64,000 nucleotides of DNA from assembly GCA_900543085.1 (NCBI GenBank), contig UQQF01000007.1, positions 1-64,000 of the forward strand. The letters run 5' to 3'. The stretch is from an uncultured Eubacteriales bacterium (GTDB taxonomy: Bacteria > Bacillota > Clostridia > Oscillospirales > Oscillospiraceae). Both the position numbers and the translations under genes were made by a program. Below the pieces are notes generated by a model. The model ran no database searches and was not told where the DNA came from. It worked only from the letters and a program-made list of their open reading frames with translations. How positions within the stretch are numbered: position 1 is the stretch's first letter; each line of letters starts with the position of its first letter. Shown one piece after another: positions 33,517 through 42,280 of this stretch.

Positions 33517-34093
33517 GCAGCCCGCGGTTATGCTTATTATAGGAAACTGGTTCGCTCCAGTTGAAAACTAGCTTTTCGTTAGACCTGCCTACGGCCCTCG
33601 ATGCCATCTCTCTCACGCCCTCTTTCCTGTATCATAACGCCTTGCGTTTCCGCTCGGCGTCAAATTTTGCTTTCCCCGAGTAGTTGTATGCCGTTAAAAT
33701 GACCTCCTGTATTGATTTGGCTTGGAATCAAAACAGGGGGTCTGGGGTATTCAGTTATGTATTGCTTCCGGCGCCAAAGGCGCATGCCTGCCCCTCTGGC
33801 CGCTGAGTGTACATTAGGTTATAAGTATAATCATGAATCGAACTCAGTCAGGGCTCCATTAGAATAACAAAAAGCGTAGTCAGTAAATATGGCAGCTAGC
33901 GTTTACTTGTGAAAAAGATGTTGAAATCAATGTCCAAAATCCTATACAACTCAAAGCCCAAAAATCTATATGTCTGGAGGCCTCAGCTTTGCTCCCATGC
34001 AGGTACTTTAGTTTGCAATATTCGTGACTACTTTTAATTAGACATCACACTTGTCGCGCAGATAACTGCTTTACTCTGTATAGTAATCAGATT
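33517..34093. other. AT-rich non-coding junction
   Basis: About 580 bp with visibly lower GC than the DNA to the left, no open frame above 60 codons that resembles a protein, and no clear terminator. It lies between the truncated ABC gene and the last gene of the S10-peptidase operon, and probably contains the island boundary. Confidence 0.55.
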
Positions 34094-34954
34094 TTAAAGT
34101 GCAAACATCACCGTGCCCGCAAACACCGCGAGCATCCCTGCAACCTGGAGGCGTGTGCTGCGCTCGTGCAGGAAAATGGCTGCAAATACTGCGGACACAA
34201 GTGTGCCCGCCTTGACTATCGCAGTGACCGCGGACGCGGGGCCGGAGGCTATGGCACTGTACATGAAGAGATACGATACCCCTATAGCAGCGCCACCGGA
34301 TAGCAGCGAGCCCAGCTCGCGGCGGGAAACGGCGCTCTTATCAGGCATGCTGCGTGTCGCCAGCGCCATTACCCACAGCACAACCACAACGACCAGTTCG
34401 CGCACGGTTGTTGTGAGCTCAGTGCTAACAGCGCAGGTGTCCAGCTTAGCTATGACGGTTGACAGGGCCTGAAGCGACGGGGACAGAATTCCCCAGGCTA
34501 TCCAGCCCCGACCGCGTGCGGAGTTTTCCTTGCTCCCGCCTTTTCCAAGCGCAGCAAATGTTCCCGCAAGAATCAGCGCGGCGCCCGCGAAGTAGGCCGG
34601 CTTTATGCTCTCGCCGACAAGCAAATACGCAAAGAGCATGGTTGCTATGATGTTGACCTTGTCCAAGGCCATAAATGCGCCCACGTTCGCACGCCTAAGC
34701 CCGGCAAAGTATGCTATCCAAGACGCGGCCTGAACGGCGCCGGACAGTATGGACAGCAGCCAACTCTCTCTTGTCATGTCTGGCAGCTGCCGTATTGCAC
34801 CGGAAAGAAGCGCTGTGAGCGCCACTACGGCGAGCATGGCCGTGTTGCTTATCGCGCTCATTGCAGCCGCTCTACCGCATGCTGAACCTTGCTTCTGGAA
34901 AATCACAGCAATGCCCGCAAAAAGCGCGGACATTGCCGATGTTAATATCCACAT
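34094..34954 (-). CDS. DMT/EamA-family transporter
   Basis: The 286-residue protein has about ten hydrophobic helices in two homologous halves (…AFMALDKVNIIATMLFAYLLVGESI… and …SAVTAIVKAGTLVSAVFAAIFLHERS…), typical of the drug/metabolite transporter superfamily with two EamA repeats. Such proteins export amino acids or metabolites, or import nucleotide sugars. It starts 3 nt after the stop of the S10 peptidase gene and is the last gene of the GntR-controlled operon, so it may export an end product of the pathway. Confidence 0.82.
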   Translation of the reverse strand: MWILTSAMSALFAGIAVIFQKQGSACGRAAAMSAISNTAMLAVVALTALLSGAIRQLPDMTRESWLLSILSGAVQAASWIAYFAGLRRANVGAFMALDKVNIIATMLFAYLLVGESIKPAYFAGAALILAGTFAALGKGGSKENSARGRGWIAWGILSPSLQALSTVIAKLDTCAVSTELTTTVRELVVVVVLWVMALATRSMPDKSAVSRRELGSLLSGGAAIGVSYLFMYSAIASGPASAVTAIVKAGTLVSAVFAAIFLHERSTRLQVAGMLAVFAGTVMFAL

Positions 34955-34957
34955 AAG

Positions 34958-36391
34958 CTATATCTCTGTACCTACACGACGCCCTAGCACAAAATCCCTT
35001 ATGTCTGAGCTGAGACGCGCCGCGCTCTCCTCGCCGATGTACTGCATATGCCCGGAAGGATACTCTGATATTAGAACCTGCCCTGCCTCAAATTTAAGCT
35101 GGCTTACTGTGTATCTGACGCGGCCCATGGTCGTCACGAGGTCGAACATGCCGCTGCAAAACAGCACGCGCATACCTCTATTGCGCTTTAGAGCCGACTG
35201 CAAATGCTCAAACGGAGTCTTTGTGCAGCAATAGTCCCAGACGCCGTTTATGTTGAAGTCTATGACCTTGTACTCGCGAGTGGTGTCCAGCTTCAGAGTC
35301 TCGGAAGCGTACTTCATAAACGCCCCGCGAAAGGCCGGCATGAGCCGTCCCATTGAGGCGTCGTCGCCCACGGGATCCTGCGTTCCGGCGCGCTTCACAT
35401 ACGGCAGTGTGAATCTGGCGTCATAGCTTGCCAGGCTCCGGCGCTCCGGTGAAAGCCTGACGGACGCATATTCCGAGGCGTCCAGATGTAGAGCACAGAG
35501 TTCCAGGTAGTTTTCTGAAAGCCCGGTAAGGTGGCTGAGCTTTTCAAGCACGGCACGACGGCGCTCCCCGCACAGTCTGTTTCCAAGGTACAGCGCAACT
35601 AGGTACTCTGTACCAAAATCGTATGCCTCACGCACACAATCTTCGAGGCGTGAGCCGCGCACGCCGGAGTGATAGCAGTTGACCGCCGCTATACTCGGCA
35701 GGTCGAGTACACCGGCCTCCACGCCATACTCATCCCAAAGATTTGGCTTTGGGTTAACGGTTATGCTGGCCCCGGACAAAATTATTCCGTCTATGGTTAG
35801 TCCTCTTGACACGGCTCCCGCAAAGGTCGGCCCTCCAAGGAGAATGTTAGCTATAAAGCAGGCACGTAGAGTTCCATAGCTTTCGCCTAACAGATACTTT
35901 GGACTGTCCCAACGGTTTTCCTCGCTCACCCAGCACTCTATAAAATCCGCGAACGCTTTGGCATCTCCCTCTATCGAAAGAACACTGCATGGCTGCACCG
36001 GGCCGTTTAGCCGGCCAAAGCCAGCGCCCACCGGGTCTATGACAACTATGTCGCACACGTCAAGCGGACAGTGCCTGTTGTCCTCAAGCTTGAACGGCGG
36101 GGTCTGGTTTGGCTCTTCCGGGTCTCCAAAATCAGCTTTTCGCGGGGAAAGCAGACCCATGTGCAGCCACAGGGCGGACGAGCCCGGCCCTCCGTTGAAA
36201 GCGAACAGCACCGGGCGGTTTGCGTCCGCAGCTACGTCCGTGCGAATATACGAGCAGCTGAACATCGTACCCGCAACAGATCCGTCGCTGTTCCGAACGG
36301 GGAAGTCTCGGCAGACAGCCCTGTACTCAACAGGCTCACCGTTGAGCACTATGCGCCCGGTGCTCTCCACAACGTCACGGCTCGCGCTCAT
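34958..36391 (-). CDS. Serine carboxypeptidase, S10 family (second copy)
   Basis: The 477-residue S10 peptidase has the oxyanion/substrate motif NGGPGSSALW (about 62-71), nucleophile GESYGTLR (about 168), an Asp in the FCSGMFDLVT region (about 427) and catalytic His in SGHMQYIG. By family it removes C-terminal residues from peptides. It has no signal peptide, so it should act in the cytoplasm on imported substrate. The start overlaps the transporter gene as ATGA. It shares layout but only moderate identity with the other S10 enzyme at 37822, suggesting different specificity rather than a recent duplication. Confidence 0.88.
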   Translation of the reverse strand: MSASRDVVESTGRIVLNGEPVEYRAVCRDFPVRNSDGSVAGTMFSCSYIRTDVAADANRPVLFAFNGGPGSSALWLHMGLLSPRKADFGDPEEPNQTPPFKLEDNRHCPLDVCDIVVIDPVGAGFGRLNGPVQPCSVLSIEGDAKAFADFIECWVSEENRWDSPKYLLGESYGTLRACFIANILLGGPTFAGAVSRGLTIDGIILSGASITVNPKPNLWDEYGVEAGVLDLPSIAAVNCYHSGVRGSRLEDCVREAYDFGTEYLVALYLGNRLCGERRRAVLEKLSHLTGLSENYLELCALHLDASEYASVRLSPERRSLASYDARFTLPYVKRAGTQDPVGDDASMGRLMPAFRGAFMKYASETLKLDTTREYKVIDFNINGVWDYCCTKTPFEHLQSALKRNRGMRVLFCSGMFDLVTTMGRVRYTVSQLKFEAGQVLISEYPSGHMQYIGEESAARLSSDIRDFVLGRRVGTEI

Positions 36392-37794
36392 TCTCTCACC
36401 CCCTCAGCCTCTGCTGCGCCGGATAAGAGTTCGCGCTGTTCTATCTCGCGCTGCATCTGCGGTATCTTTTTCTCTATGTGAGCTACATAGAGGAAAAGTA
36501 CGGAGATTACTATAAAGACAACCCCGGGTATGGTTATGTTCTCCGAGAAGAACAGGTTAAGTACCGATGCATCCTGCGTCGCCATTCCCGCCTCATATGG
36601 CACGAGGTCGAGCAGCCAAGCCGCTATCACGCCGCCAATGGCCTGACCAAACTTCTGCGAGAAGGTGAACACAGACATGATGACAGCCTGGTTGTCCACA
36701 CCTGTCTTCCACTTGCCGTATATCATGGAGTCTAGCACGGACTGGAATATCAGGTTGCCGAAGAGGCCAAGGCCTATGCCTTCAATACCCCAGCAGACGT
36801 AGAGCAGAGGAAGATAAGCGTCCTTGGTAAAGAAGCGCACGGCGTAGTTGGCCGCCGCAAGTATGCAGCCGAAGAAACAGGTTTTGGCGTTGCCGAGCTT
36901 CCTGGACAACACGCCCATCATGAATATTGGGATTATGGAGGTTATTGTCCCGAGCACGGAGTAAATGCTCATCAAATCCGTGTTGCCTATGTTGTACTGG
37001 AGGTAGAAAACTAGAGTGCTGCCCATCAACGAGCCGTAGAGCAGATAGCCTATGTAAGATACGCAAACGACAAGTAGGAACTTGTTCCTCATAAGCGCTT
37101 TGAGCATCTGACCAACGGACACTTTTTCCTCTTTGCCATGAGACTCCTCGACCTCCTGGTCGTAGTTCTTCTCGTAGCCTCTGGTTCCCCACCACGCAAT
37201 CAGGTGGCATAGCGCGTAGAACACTCCGTAGATGGCGGCTATTATAGCAAAGCCTTTCTGCATGCTCACGCCCCCCAGACGGGTGATAAGCGGCAGCGAT
37301 ATAGCCGGGATGAGCATATTCGCAGCGATTGTACCGACCGCCTTGAACTGACCGAGAGACACACGCTCGGCCCTGTCGTCCGTGAGCCTTGCAAGCAGGG
37401 CGTTGAGCGGTACGCTTGTTATCGTAGTTGCCATGCCCTGGAATATGTACGTTATGGCTACCCAAAAAATCTTGCCATTGGAAGAGAGCTCGGGGACGTA
37501 GTAGCTCAAAAACAGGCAGACGCCGGCTGGTACGGAAAAGTACTTCAAATAAAAACGGCATTTGCCCTCTTTGGATTTTGTGCGGTCTACGATGATGCCC
37601 ATCATTGGGTCGTTTATGGCGTCCCATATTCTCGCTATTGCCATTATAACCGCAGCGATACCGGGATCCATCTTTATTACATCCGTGTAGAAGTACAGCA
37701 GATAGTATGTGTTGAAAATAATAAGGCAATTCTTGCCGAAATCCGCTATAGCAAAGGATGTCTTTACGCTTATTGGCAGCTTGCCCGTCTTCAT
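36388..37794 (-). CDS. GPH-family (MFS) sodium/proton symporter
   Basis: The 468-residue membrane protein with about 12 helices has the glycoside-pentoside-hexuronide pattern ARIWDAINDPMMGIIVDRT (about 52-70) near the second loop and KCRFYLKYF. GPH symporters import sugars and glycosides with cations, but some members in peptide-utilising operons carry other compounds. Of two start codons, ATG 37794 lies 8 nt after AAGGGGG and is better spaced than ATG 37800. It stands between the two S10 peptidases and is coupled to the downstream one. Confidence 0.85.
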   Translation of the reverse strand: MKTGKLPISVKTSFAIADFGKNCLIIFNTYYLLYFYTDVIKMDPGIAAVIMAIARIWDAINDPMMGIIVDRTKSKEGKCRFYLKYFSVPAGVCLFLSYYVPELSSNGKIFWVAITYIFQGMATTITSVPLNALLARLTDDRAERVSLGQFKAVGTIAANMLIPAISLPLITRLGGVSMQKGFAIIAAIYGVFYALCHLIAWWGTRGYEKNYDQEVEESHGKEEKVSVGQMLKALMRNKFLLVVCVSYIGYLLYGSLMGSTLVFYLQYNIGNTDLMSIYSVLGTITSIIPIFMMGVLSRKLGNAKTCFFGCILAAANYAVRFFTKDAYLPLLYVCWGIEGIGLGLFGNLIFQSVLDSMIYGKWKTGVDNQAVIMSVFTFSQKFGQAIGGVIAAWLLDLVPYEAGMATQDASVLNLFFSENITIPGVVFIVISVLFLYVAHIEKKIPQMQREIEQRELLSGAAEAEGVRE

Positions 37795-37821
37795 TGGCAT
37801 TTCCCCCTTAAAAAGTACGCT

Positions 37822-39222
37822 TTACCGCTCAAGTATGAAGGCTTTGATGTCATTGAGCAGTTCTGTAGCCGTCTTGTCGCCGAGGTACGGCATGTGTCCC
37901 GCTTCGTAGCAACGTACCGAGGCACGCTCCGGCGGGATGTCGTAGTGGCTGAGGAAGTACCTCACCCATCCGAGAGTGGTGAGCATGTCGTAATATCCAA
38001 CTCCGAACATGACTCTTAGTCGGGGATTGCGGTGCATGGCGTTTTCCAGGCAGCGTATAGGGGACACATCCGTGTGGTAATTCCATATCCGCTCCCCGGC
38101 GTTCCATATCTCCACATACTCCTCGTCCAGGTCTATTCCAAGCCTGTTCTTCCACAATCCGTTGAAACCCACAGAAAACGCCGGCATACATATCGCATTC
38201 GAGGCGTCGTCGGAAAAGAAGTCGTAGTCCTCGGGACGGGTGTATTCAGCCAGGCTGAACCTGGCGTCGTATAACCCTATGGATTTTCCCTCCGCGGCCA
38301 AGGCAGAGGCCGGGTACTTGAACACGTCCACATTCAGGCCGTTTTTCAAAATGACATCCACTGGGTAACCTGTATAGCGGCTGAGCTTCCTGGCGATGTC
38401 CTCGCGCTCGCTATCCGGTAGCCTGCGTCCCAGCAGCAGTGCTCTCATATACTCGTCGCAGCAGAACCTGTCACACTCGTCCACGAACTCGGCCAGGCTG
38501 CCCTTTCCATCACGGTGCCAGTACCAGTTTGCGGCTGCCATGCTGGGCAGATTGAGCACGGCCTTGGGCACGGGGAAGCTGTCCTGACCGTGGTCGAGCG
38601 CGCTGCCCAGCATGATTATGCCGCTCAGGTGCAGCGCACCGCCGGCACAGTCTATGCCGCTTCCGTAGAATATCTGCTCGGCTATCATGGCGTTGCGTAT
38701 GGTGCCGAAGCTCTCACCCATTATATATATCGGACTGTTCCAGCGCTTGTGCTCCGTGAGCCAGGCCCTTATGCACTGAATAAAGGCCTCAGCATCCTTC
38801 TGCGTGGAGCAGTAGGTCTCCTTTGCTTCTCTGTTCAAAAGCCGGGCATATCCGGTGCCGACGGCGTCGAGAGCCACGACATCGCACACGTCCAACAGGC
38901 ATGCATCGTTGTTCATCAGCCTGAACGGAGCGGTCTGAGCCATATCCGGCCCGGTGTCGCTTATACGCATAGGCGAGAGCAGACCCATGTGTACGAACAG
39001 GCTGCCGCATCCCGGCCCTCCGTTCCAGGCGAACAGGACGGGGCGTCCGTCGCTCGTCTCCAGTCCAGTTCTCTCATATCCGAATGCGAACATGGTCGCG
39101 TCAACGTCCCCAAACTCATTTACTATTGGAAAGTTTTCAGAGACAGCCCTGTACGGTATCTCCACACCGTCTACGCAGGCCATCCCATCGGAGACGAATT
39201 TCACTTTCTTAAACTCAGCCAT
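37822..39222 (-). CDS. Serine carboxypeptidase, S10 family (first copy)
   Basis: The 466-residue S10 enzyme has NGGPGCGSLF (about 66-75), nucleophile Ser in MGESFGTIR (about 170), Asp in GVGYYDMLTT (about 420) and His in EAGHMPYLG. No signal peptide or membrane helix is seen. The Gly-Glu-Ser-x-Gly-Thr elbow, shared with the second copy, differs from the GESYAG of classic carboxypeptidase Y. ATG at 39222 follows GCGGGG; a TTG at 39228 is a less likely start. It lies 18 nt after the amidohydrolase gene. Confidence 0.88.
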   Translation of the reverse strand: MAEFKKVKFVSDGMACVDGVEIPYRAVSENFPIVNEFGDVDATMFAFGYERTGLETSDGRPVLFAWNGGPGCGSLFVHMGLLSPMRISDTGPDMAQTAPFRLMNNDACLLDVCDVVALDAVGTGYARLLNREAKETYCSTQKDAEAFIQCIRAWLTEHKRWNSPIYIMGESFGTIRNAMIAEQIFYGSGIDCAGGALHLSGIIMLGSALDHGQDSFPVPKAVLNLPSMAAANWYWHRDGKGSLAEFVDECDRFCCDEYMRALLLGRRLPDSEREDIARKLSRYTGYPVDVILKNGLNVDVFKYPASALAAEGKSIGLYDARFSLAEYTRPEDYDFFSDDASNAICMPAFSVGFNGLWKNRLGIDLDEEYVEIWNAGERIWNYHTDVSPIRCLENAMHRNPRLRVMFGVGYYDMLTTLGWVRYFLSHYDIPPERASVRCYEAGHMPYLGDKTATELLNDIKAFILER

Positions 39223-39240
39223 ATCCAAATTACCCCGCTT

Positions 39241-40446
39241 TCAGGTCATAAGCTGCCCGTCCTTTATGACAAGCTCCGGCTTCTTTGCAAACACCGTGGT
39301 GTCCTCGTCTGGTCTGCCGCGGAACGCTATGAGGTCGGCGCGCTTGCCGGCCTTCACCGTGCCGTATTTGTCATCGAGGAGTGCTATTTTTGCGCTCTCA
39401 ATAGTAGCCTGTCTCAGCAGTTCCGTATTTGAAAGGCCCATCTCCTTCCTTGCGGTGAACTCCGAATCAGGCTCCTTCAGGAAGGATTCAAGTGAGTTGT
39501 CCGTACCCCAACCGGTACGCACTCCGGCGTCCCAGGCAAGCCTTATACCTTTCACGGCGCGCTCAAAGGCCCATCGGCACTGCTCTAGTATCTCGCGGCT
39601 GCCCGGCGCCGCCTCGCCGGATACGGCGGCCCTGTATGGGCCATACATACAAGCAAATGTTGGTACGAGCGCGGTCTTTCCGCCGAGCCTGAGGATTTCT
39701 TCTATGCACTCCCCGTCTATGCACGTCGCGTGCTCTATCGTCTTTACTCCGGACTGGATGCAGAGCAAAATACCCTCTTTGCCGTGGCAGTGAGCTGCGA
39801 CATATTTTCCGAGCGAATCTGCCGAGCGCACATATACCTCCGTCTCCTCGCGCGTTATTATCAGCTCTCCGGGATCGCCGCCCGGGTTCGCCACGGAACC
39901 GGTGGCCATTATCTTTATAAAGTCGGCCCCATCCGCTATCTCGCGCCTCACCTTGCCCGGGATGGCGGCGGGGTCGTCCACCTCGATGTACATACCCGGG
40001 AACTGCCAGTTGCCCTTGGCGGTCGGAGAGAGGATGTGCCCGCTCGCTATTATGCGCGAGCCACGTATAAGGCCGCTTTTTACGGCGTCACGGGTTTTGA
40101 CCTCTACCTTGTAGGAGCTTCCGCATGAGCGGAGCGTCGTATAGCCGTATGACAGCATCGTAGAGGCGTATTTTATCGCATCTGTGAAGTCGTCATATAC
40201 GTCGCGGACGAAGAAATCGCTGAAGTCGGCGTGTGTGAAGGAGATATGGCAGTGCAGGTCGAACATACCGGGCATAAGCGTCATGCCGCACAGGTCGAGG
40301 GCCGTTGCGCCTTCCGGCAGTTCAGGCACAACAGAGACAGGGTAGATGCCGGATATGTTTTCTCCATCTATGAGGACGTGCCCGACCCTCTCGTCAAACC
40401 CCTCCGTTAGCTCCGGAATCAGCCTGCAATTTTGTAAAAGCAGCAT
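39241..40446 (-). CDS. Metal-dependent amidohydrolase (imidazolonepropionase/prolidase-like)
   Basis: The 401-residue amidohydrolase has the binuclear metal signature: DLHCH (about 63-67), carbamylated-Lys candidate in DFIKIMATGS (about 182), AAHCH (about 223), IEHAT (about 243) and GTDNS (about 324). It resembles the group that includes Xaa-Pro/Xaa-Arg dipeptidases and imidazolonepropionase-like enzymes, which cleave amide bonds of N-acyl amino acids or dipeptides. It is the third gene of the operon, between ridA and the S10 gene, consistent with intracellular cleavage of an imported amide. The substrate is unknown. Confidence 0.86.
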   Translation of the reverse strand: MLLLQNCRLIPELTEGFDERVGHVLIDGENISGIYPVSVVPELPEGATALDLCGMTLMPGMFDLHCHISFTHADFSDFFVRDVYDDFTDAIKYASTMLSYGYTTLRSCGSSYKVEVKTRDAVKSGLIRGSRIIASGHILSPTAKGNWQFPGMYIEVDDPAAIPGKVRREIADGADFIKIMATGSVANPGGDPGELIITREETEVYVRSADSLGKYVAAHCHGKEGILLCIQSGVKTIEHATCIDGECIEEILRLGGKTALVPTFACMYGPYRAAVSGEAAPGSREILEQCRWAFERAVKGIRLAWDAGVRTGWGTDNSLESFLKEPDSEFTARKEMGLSNTELLRQATIESAKIALLDDKYGTVKAGKRADLIAFRGRPDEDTTVFAKKPELVIKDGQLMT

Positions 40447-40478
40447 ATACTCAGCCTCCTATCAGCCCAAAGTTGCGC

Positions 40479-40943
40479 TTAGCCGTCTATTTCGACGACT
40501 GCCTCTACTTCTACCGGCAGGTTCATGGGCAGCGCCGCCACGCCGACCGCACTTCTGGCGTGTCTGCCTGCGTCGCCGAACACTTCCACAAATAAATCAG
40601 ATGCGCCATTTATAACAGCTGGCTGCCTGTCAAACTCCGGAGCAGAGGCAACGAAGCCAACTAGCTTGACTACTCTCACGACTTTGTCCAGGTCACCTAT
40701 CTCACGCTTTATGTTTGAGATAAGGGCTATCGCCGCATTCTTCGCACACTCGTATCCCTCATCAACGCTCACTCCACCGCCCAGTTTTCCGCTGACTGTG
40801 GGCACACCAGAGCTGTCGAACGAGCCGGCACCGGATAGAAAGAGCAAGTTGCCTGTGCGGCAGACCGACACATAGTTGGCCACGGGGCTTGTTCCCCCGC
40901 TAAGCTCGATGCCCATTTCGGCCAGTTTCTTTTCAGCGTTCAT
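40479..40943 (-). CDS. RidA-family (YjgF/YER057c/UK114) protein
   Basis: The 154-residue protein has the RidA fold pattern (GNLLFLSGAGSF… and RSAVGVAALPMNLPVEVEAVVEI, with the conserved Arg near 131). RidA enzymes hydrolyse reactive enamine/imine intermediates released by PLP enzymes. This one is slightly longer than RidA proper and matches the subgroup often found in catabolic operons. Directly upstream is a PLP enzyme, so it likely deaminates that enzyme's product. Confidence 0.88.
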   Translation of the reverse strand: MNAEKKLAEMGIELSGGTSPVANYVSVCRTGNLLFLSGAGSFDSSGVPTVSGKLGGGVSVDEGYECAKNAAIALISNIKREIGDLDKVVRVVKLVGFVASAPEFDRQPAVINGASDLFVEVFGDAGRHARSAVGVAALPMNLPVEVEAVVEIDG

Positions 40944-40959
40944 GTTTCTTTGCCTCCAA

Positions 40960-42156
40960 TCAGAAGTTTATTATATTTCCACCCATGAGCGTCATAATGG
41001 CGTCAAAGAGGGTGTCAATGTCCTCACGGCTGTTGAAATAGTGCAGTGATACTCGCAGGCGGAAGCCGTCGCCGTAAACTCCACCGTCCACCATCACGCC
41101 CATGCGCTCGAGCTCTCTTACGGTCACGCCGCTCTTAGCGCCTAGTTTCAGCGAGATAAGGCCGGAGCGGTTTTTTCGCGGGAATTCGTAAAGCAACTCT
41201 ATGCCGGACTCCCTTGCCCGCTGGTAAAAGTAATCCGTAAGGTCAAGTATCCGCCTTTCAACGTTCTGTGCCCCCAGTGACGCATATCTTTCTGCCACAA
41301 GCCCCAGTGCCCGTATCCCCGGCGCGTTAGGATACCCCAGCTCATATTTACCGGCGTCGCTGCGCTGCTCAAAGTGTTTTTTCTCCGTATTGAAGCGCTC
41401 GGAATCCGACATCCATCCGGCGCCCTGTGCCATTATGCGCCGGCGAAGCTGAGGACTGAAGTACGCGAAGCCGCAGCCGCAAAAGCCCATCATCCATTTG
41501 TAGTCGTTCCCGGCGAGGAAGTCTATGCACTGCTTTTCCACGTCTATGGGGAAAGCACCGGCGGTGTGAACAACGTCAAGTGCGAATAATATTCCATTGT
41601 CCCGACAGTACCTGCCTATGTTCTCCACATCCGCACGGAAGCCGGTGGAGCTCTCCGCATGGCACAGAAAAACCACCTTAGTGCTCTCATCGCAAGATGC
41701 CGCTATGTCCTCTGCGTCAAGTGCTCCTCCGCGAGTGGTTACATACCTCAGCTCCAGCCCTCCGCGAGCCGCAAACTGCCATGCGTACCTGCAGCTGACA
41801 AAGACATCCTCGGACAGCACGACATTGTCCCCGGGGCCCAGGCCGAGACCCTGGACGAATATATTCATCAGGGACGAGGAGTTCAGACCGAAGGCTATAC
41901 CGTCGGGCCTGCAGTTGAACATCCTGGCCAGCGCACGCTTTGATGCATCCATCATCTGAATAGTGTTCATACCGTCCCACGAGGAGTCCCCGCCGACAAA
42001 GCAGCGGTCGTCCTGATATTTTCGCACCGCGTCATAAACATAGTCTGGCACAGCGCCTGTACTGCCTGTCCTCATATATGCGGTATTCCTGAGCACAGGA
42101 AAACGCTCACGTTCCGCGTCAAAAACCGCATCTACACTCAAAACAGTATCCTGCAA
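40960..42156 (-). CDS. PLP-dependent aminotransferase class V (isopenicillin-N-epimerase/cysteine-desulfurase-like)
   Basis: The 398-residue fold-type I PLP enzyme has NSSSLMNIFVQGL for phosphate binding, ALDVVHTAGAFPID (Asp for the pyridine nitrogen) and the Schiff-base Lys in GNDYKWMMG (about 229). The loop after the Lys (GFCGCGFAYFS) matches the epimerase/kynureninase-like branch more than IscS. The start is TTG at 42156, nine bases after TTGGAGG, just downstream of the operator-promoter at 42183-42235. First gene of the operon; it may epimerise, transaminate or eliminate from the released amino acid. Confidence 0.83.
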   Translation of the reverse strand: MQDTVLSVDAVFDAERERFPVLRNTAYMRTGSTGAVPDYVYDAVRKYQDDRCFVGGDSSWDGMNTIQMMDASKRALARMFNCRPDGIAFGLNSSSLMNIFVQGLGLGPGDNVVLSEDVFVSCRYAWQFAARGGLELRYVTTRGGALDAEDIAASCDESTKVVFLCHAESSTGFRADVENIGRYCRDNGILFALDVVHTAGAFPIDVEKQCIDFLAGNDYKWMMGFCGCGFAYFSPQLRRRIMAQGAGWMSDSERFNTEKKHFEQRSDAGKYELGYPNAPGIRALGLVAERYASLGAQNVERRILDLTDYFYQRARESGIELLYEFPRKNRSGLISLKLGAKSGVTVRELERMGVMVDGGVYGDGFRLRVSLHYFNSREDIDTLFDAIMTLMGGNIINF

Positions 42157-42182
42157 GACATACGACCTCCAACTGATATTAA

Positions 42183-42235
42183 CTGGTATGTTCAGTATGT
42201 CTCTGATTATATCACTGAACACACCAGACATGCAA
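42183..42235 (-). promoter_or_regulatory. Promoter and 14-bp-arm operator of the S10-peptidase operon
   Basis: On the minus strand TTGCAT (42235-42230) and TATAAT (42211-42206) are 18 bp apart. CTGGTATGTTCAGT (42183-42196) and ACTGAACACACCAG (42214-42227) form an inverted repeat with one mismatch. The arms flank the -10, so a dimeric regulator bound here would block the polymerase. The adjacent GntR protein is the obvious candidate. Confidence 0.8.
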
Positions 42236-42280
42236 TTATAAATAATCTCCAAAACTGAAGCACAAGTTTTGGAGACTATT

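Noticed and set aside
33209-33616. 135-codon minus-strand frame overlapping the binding-protein gene start, possibly the missing permease
   Set aside because: It has no hydrophobic helices and is Arg/Gly/His-rich; it is an out-of-frame shadow, not a permease fragment.
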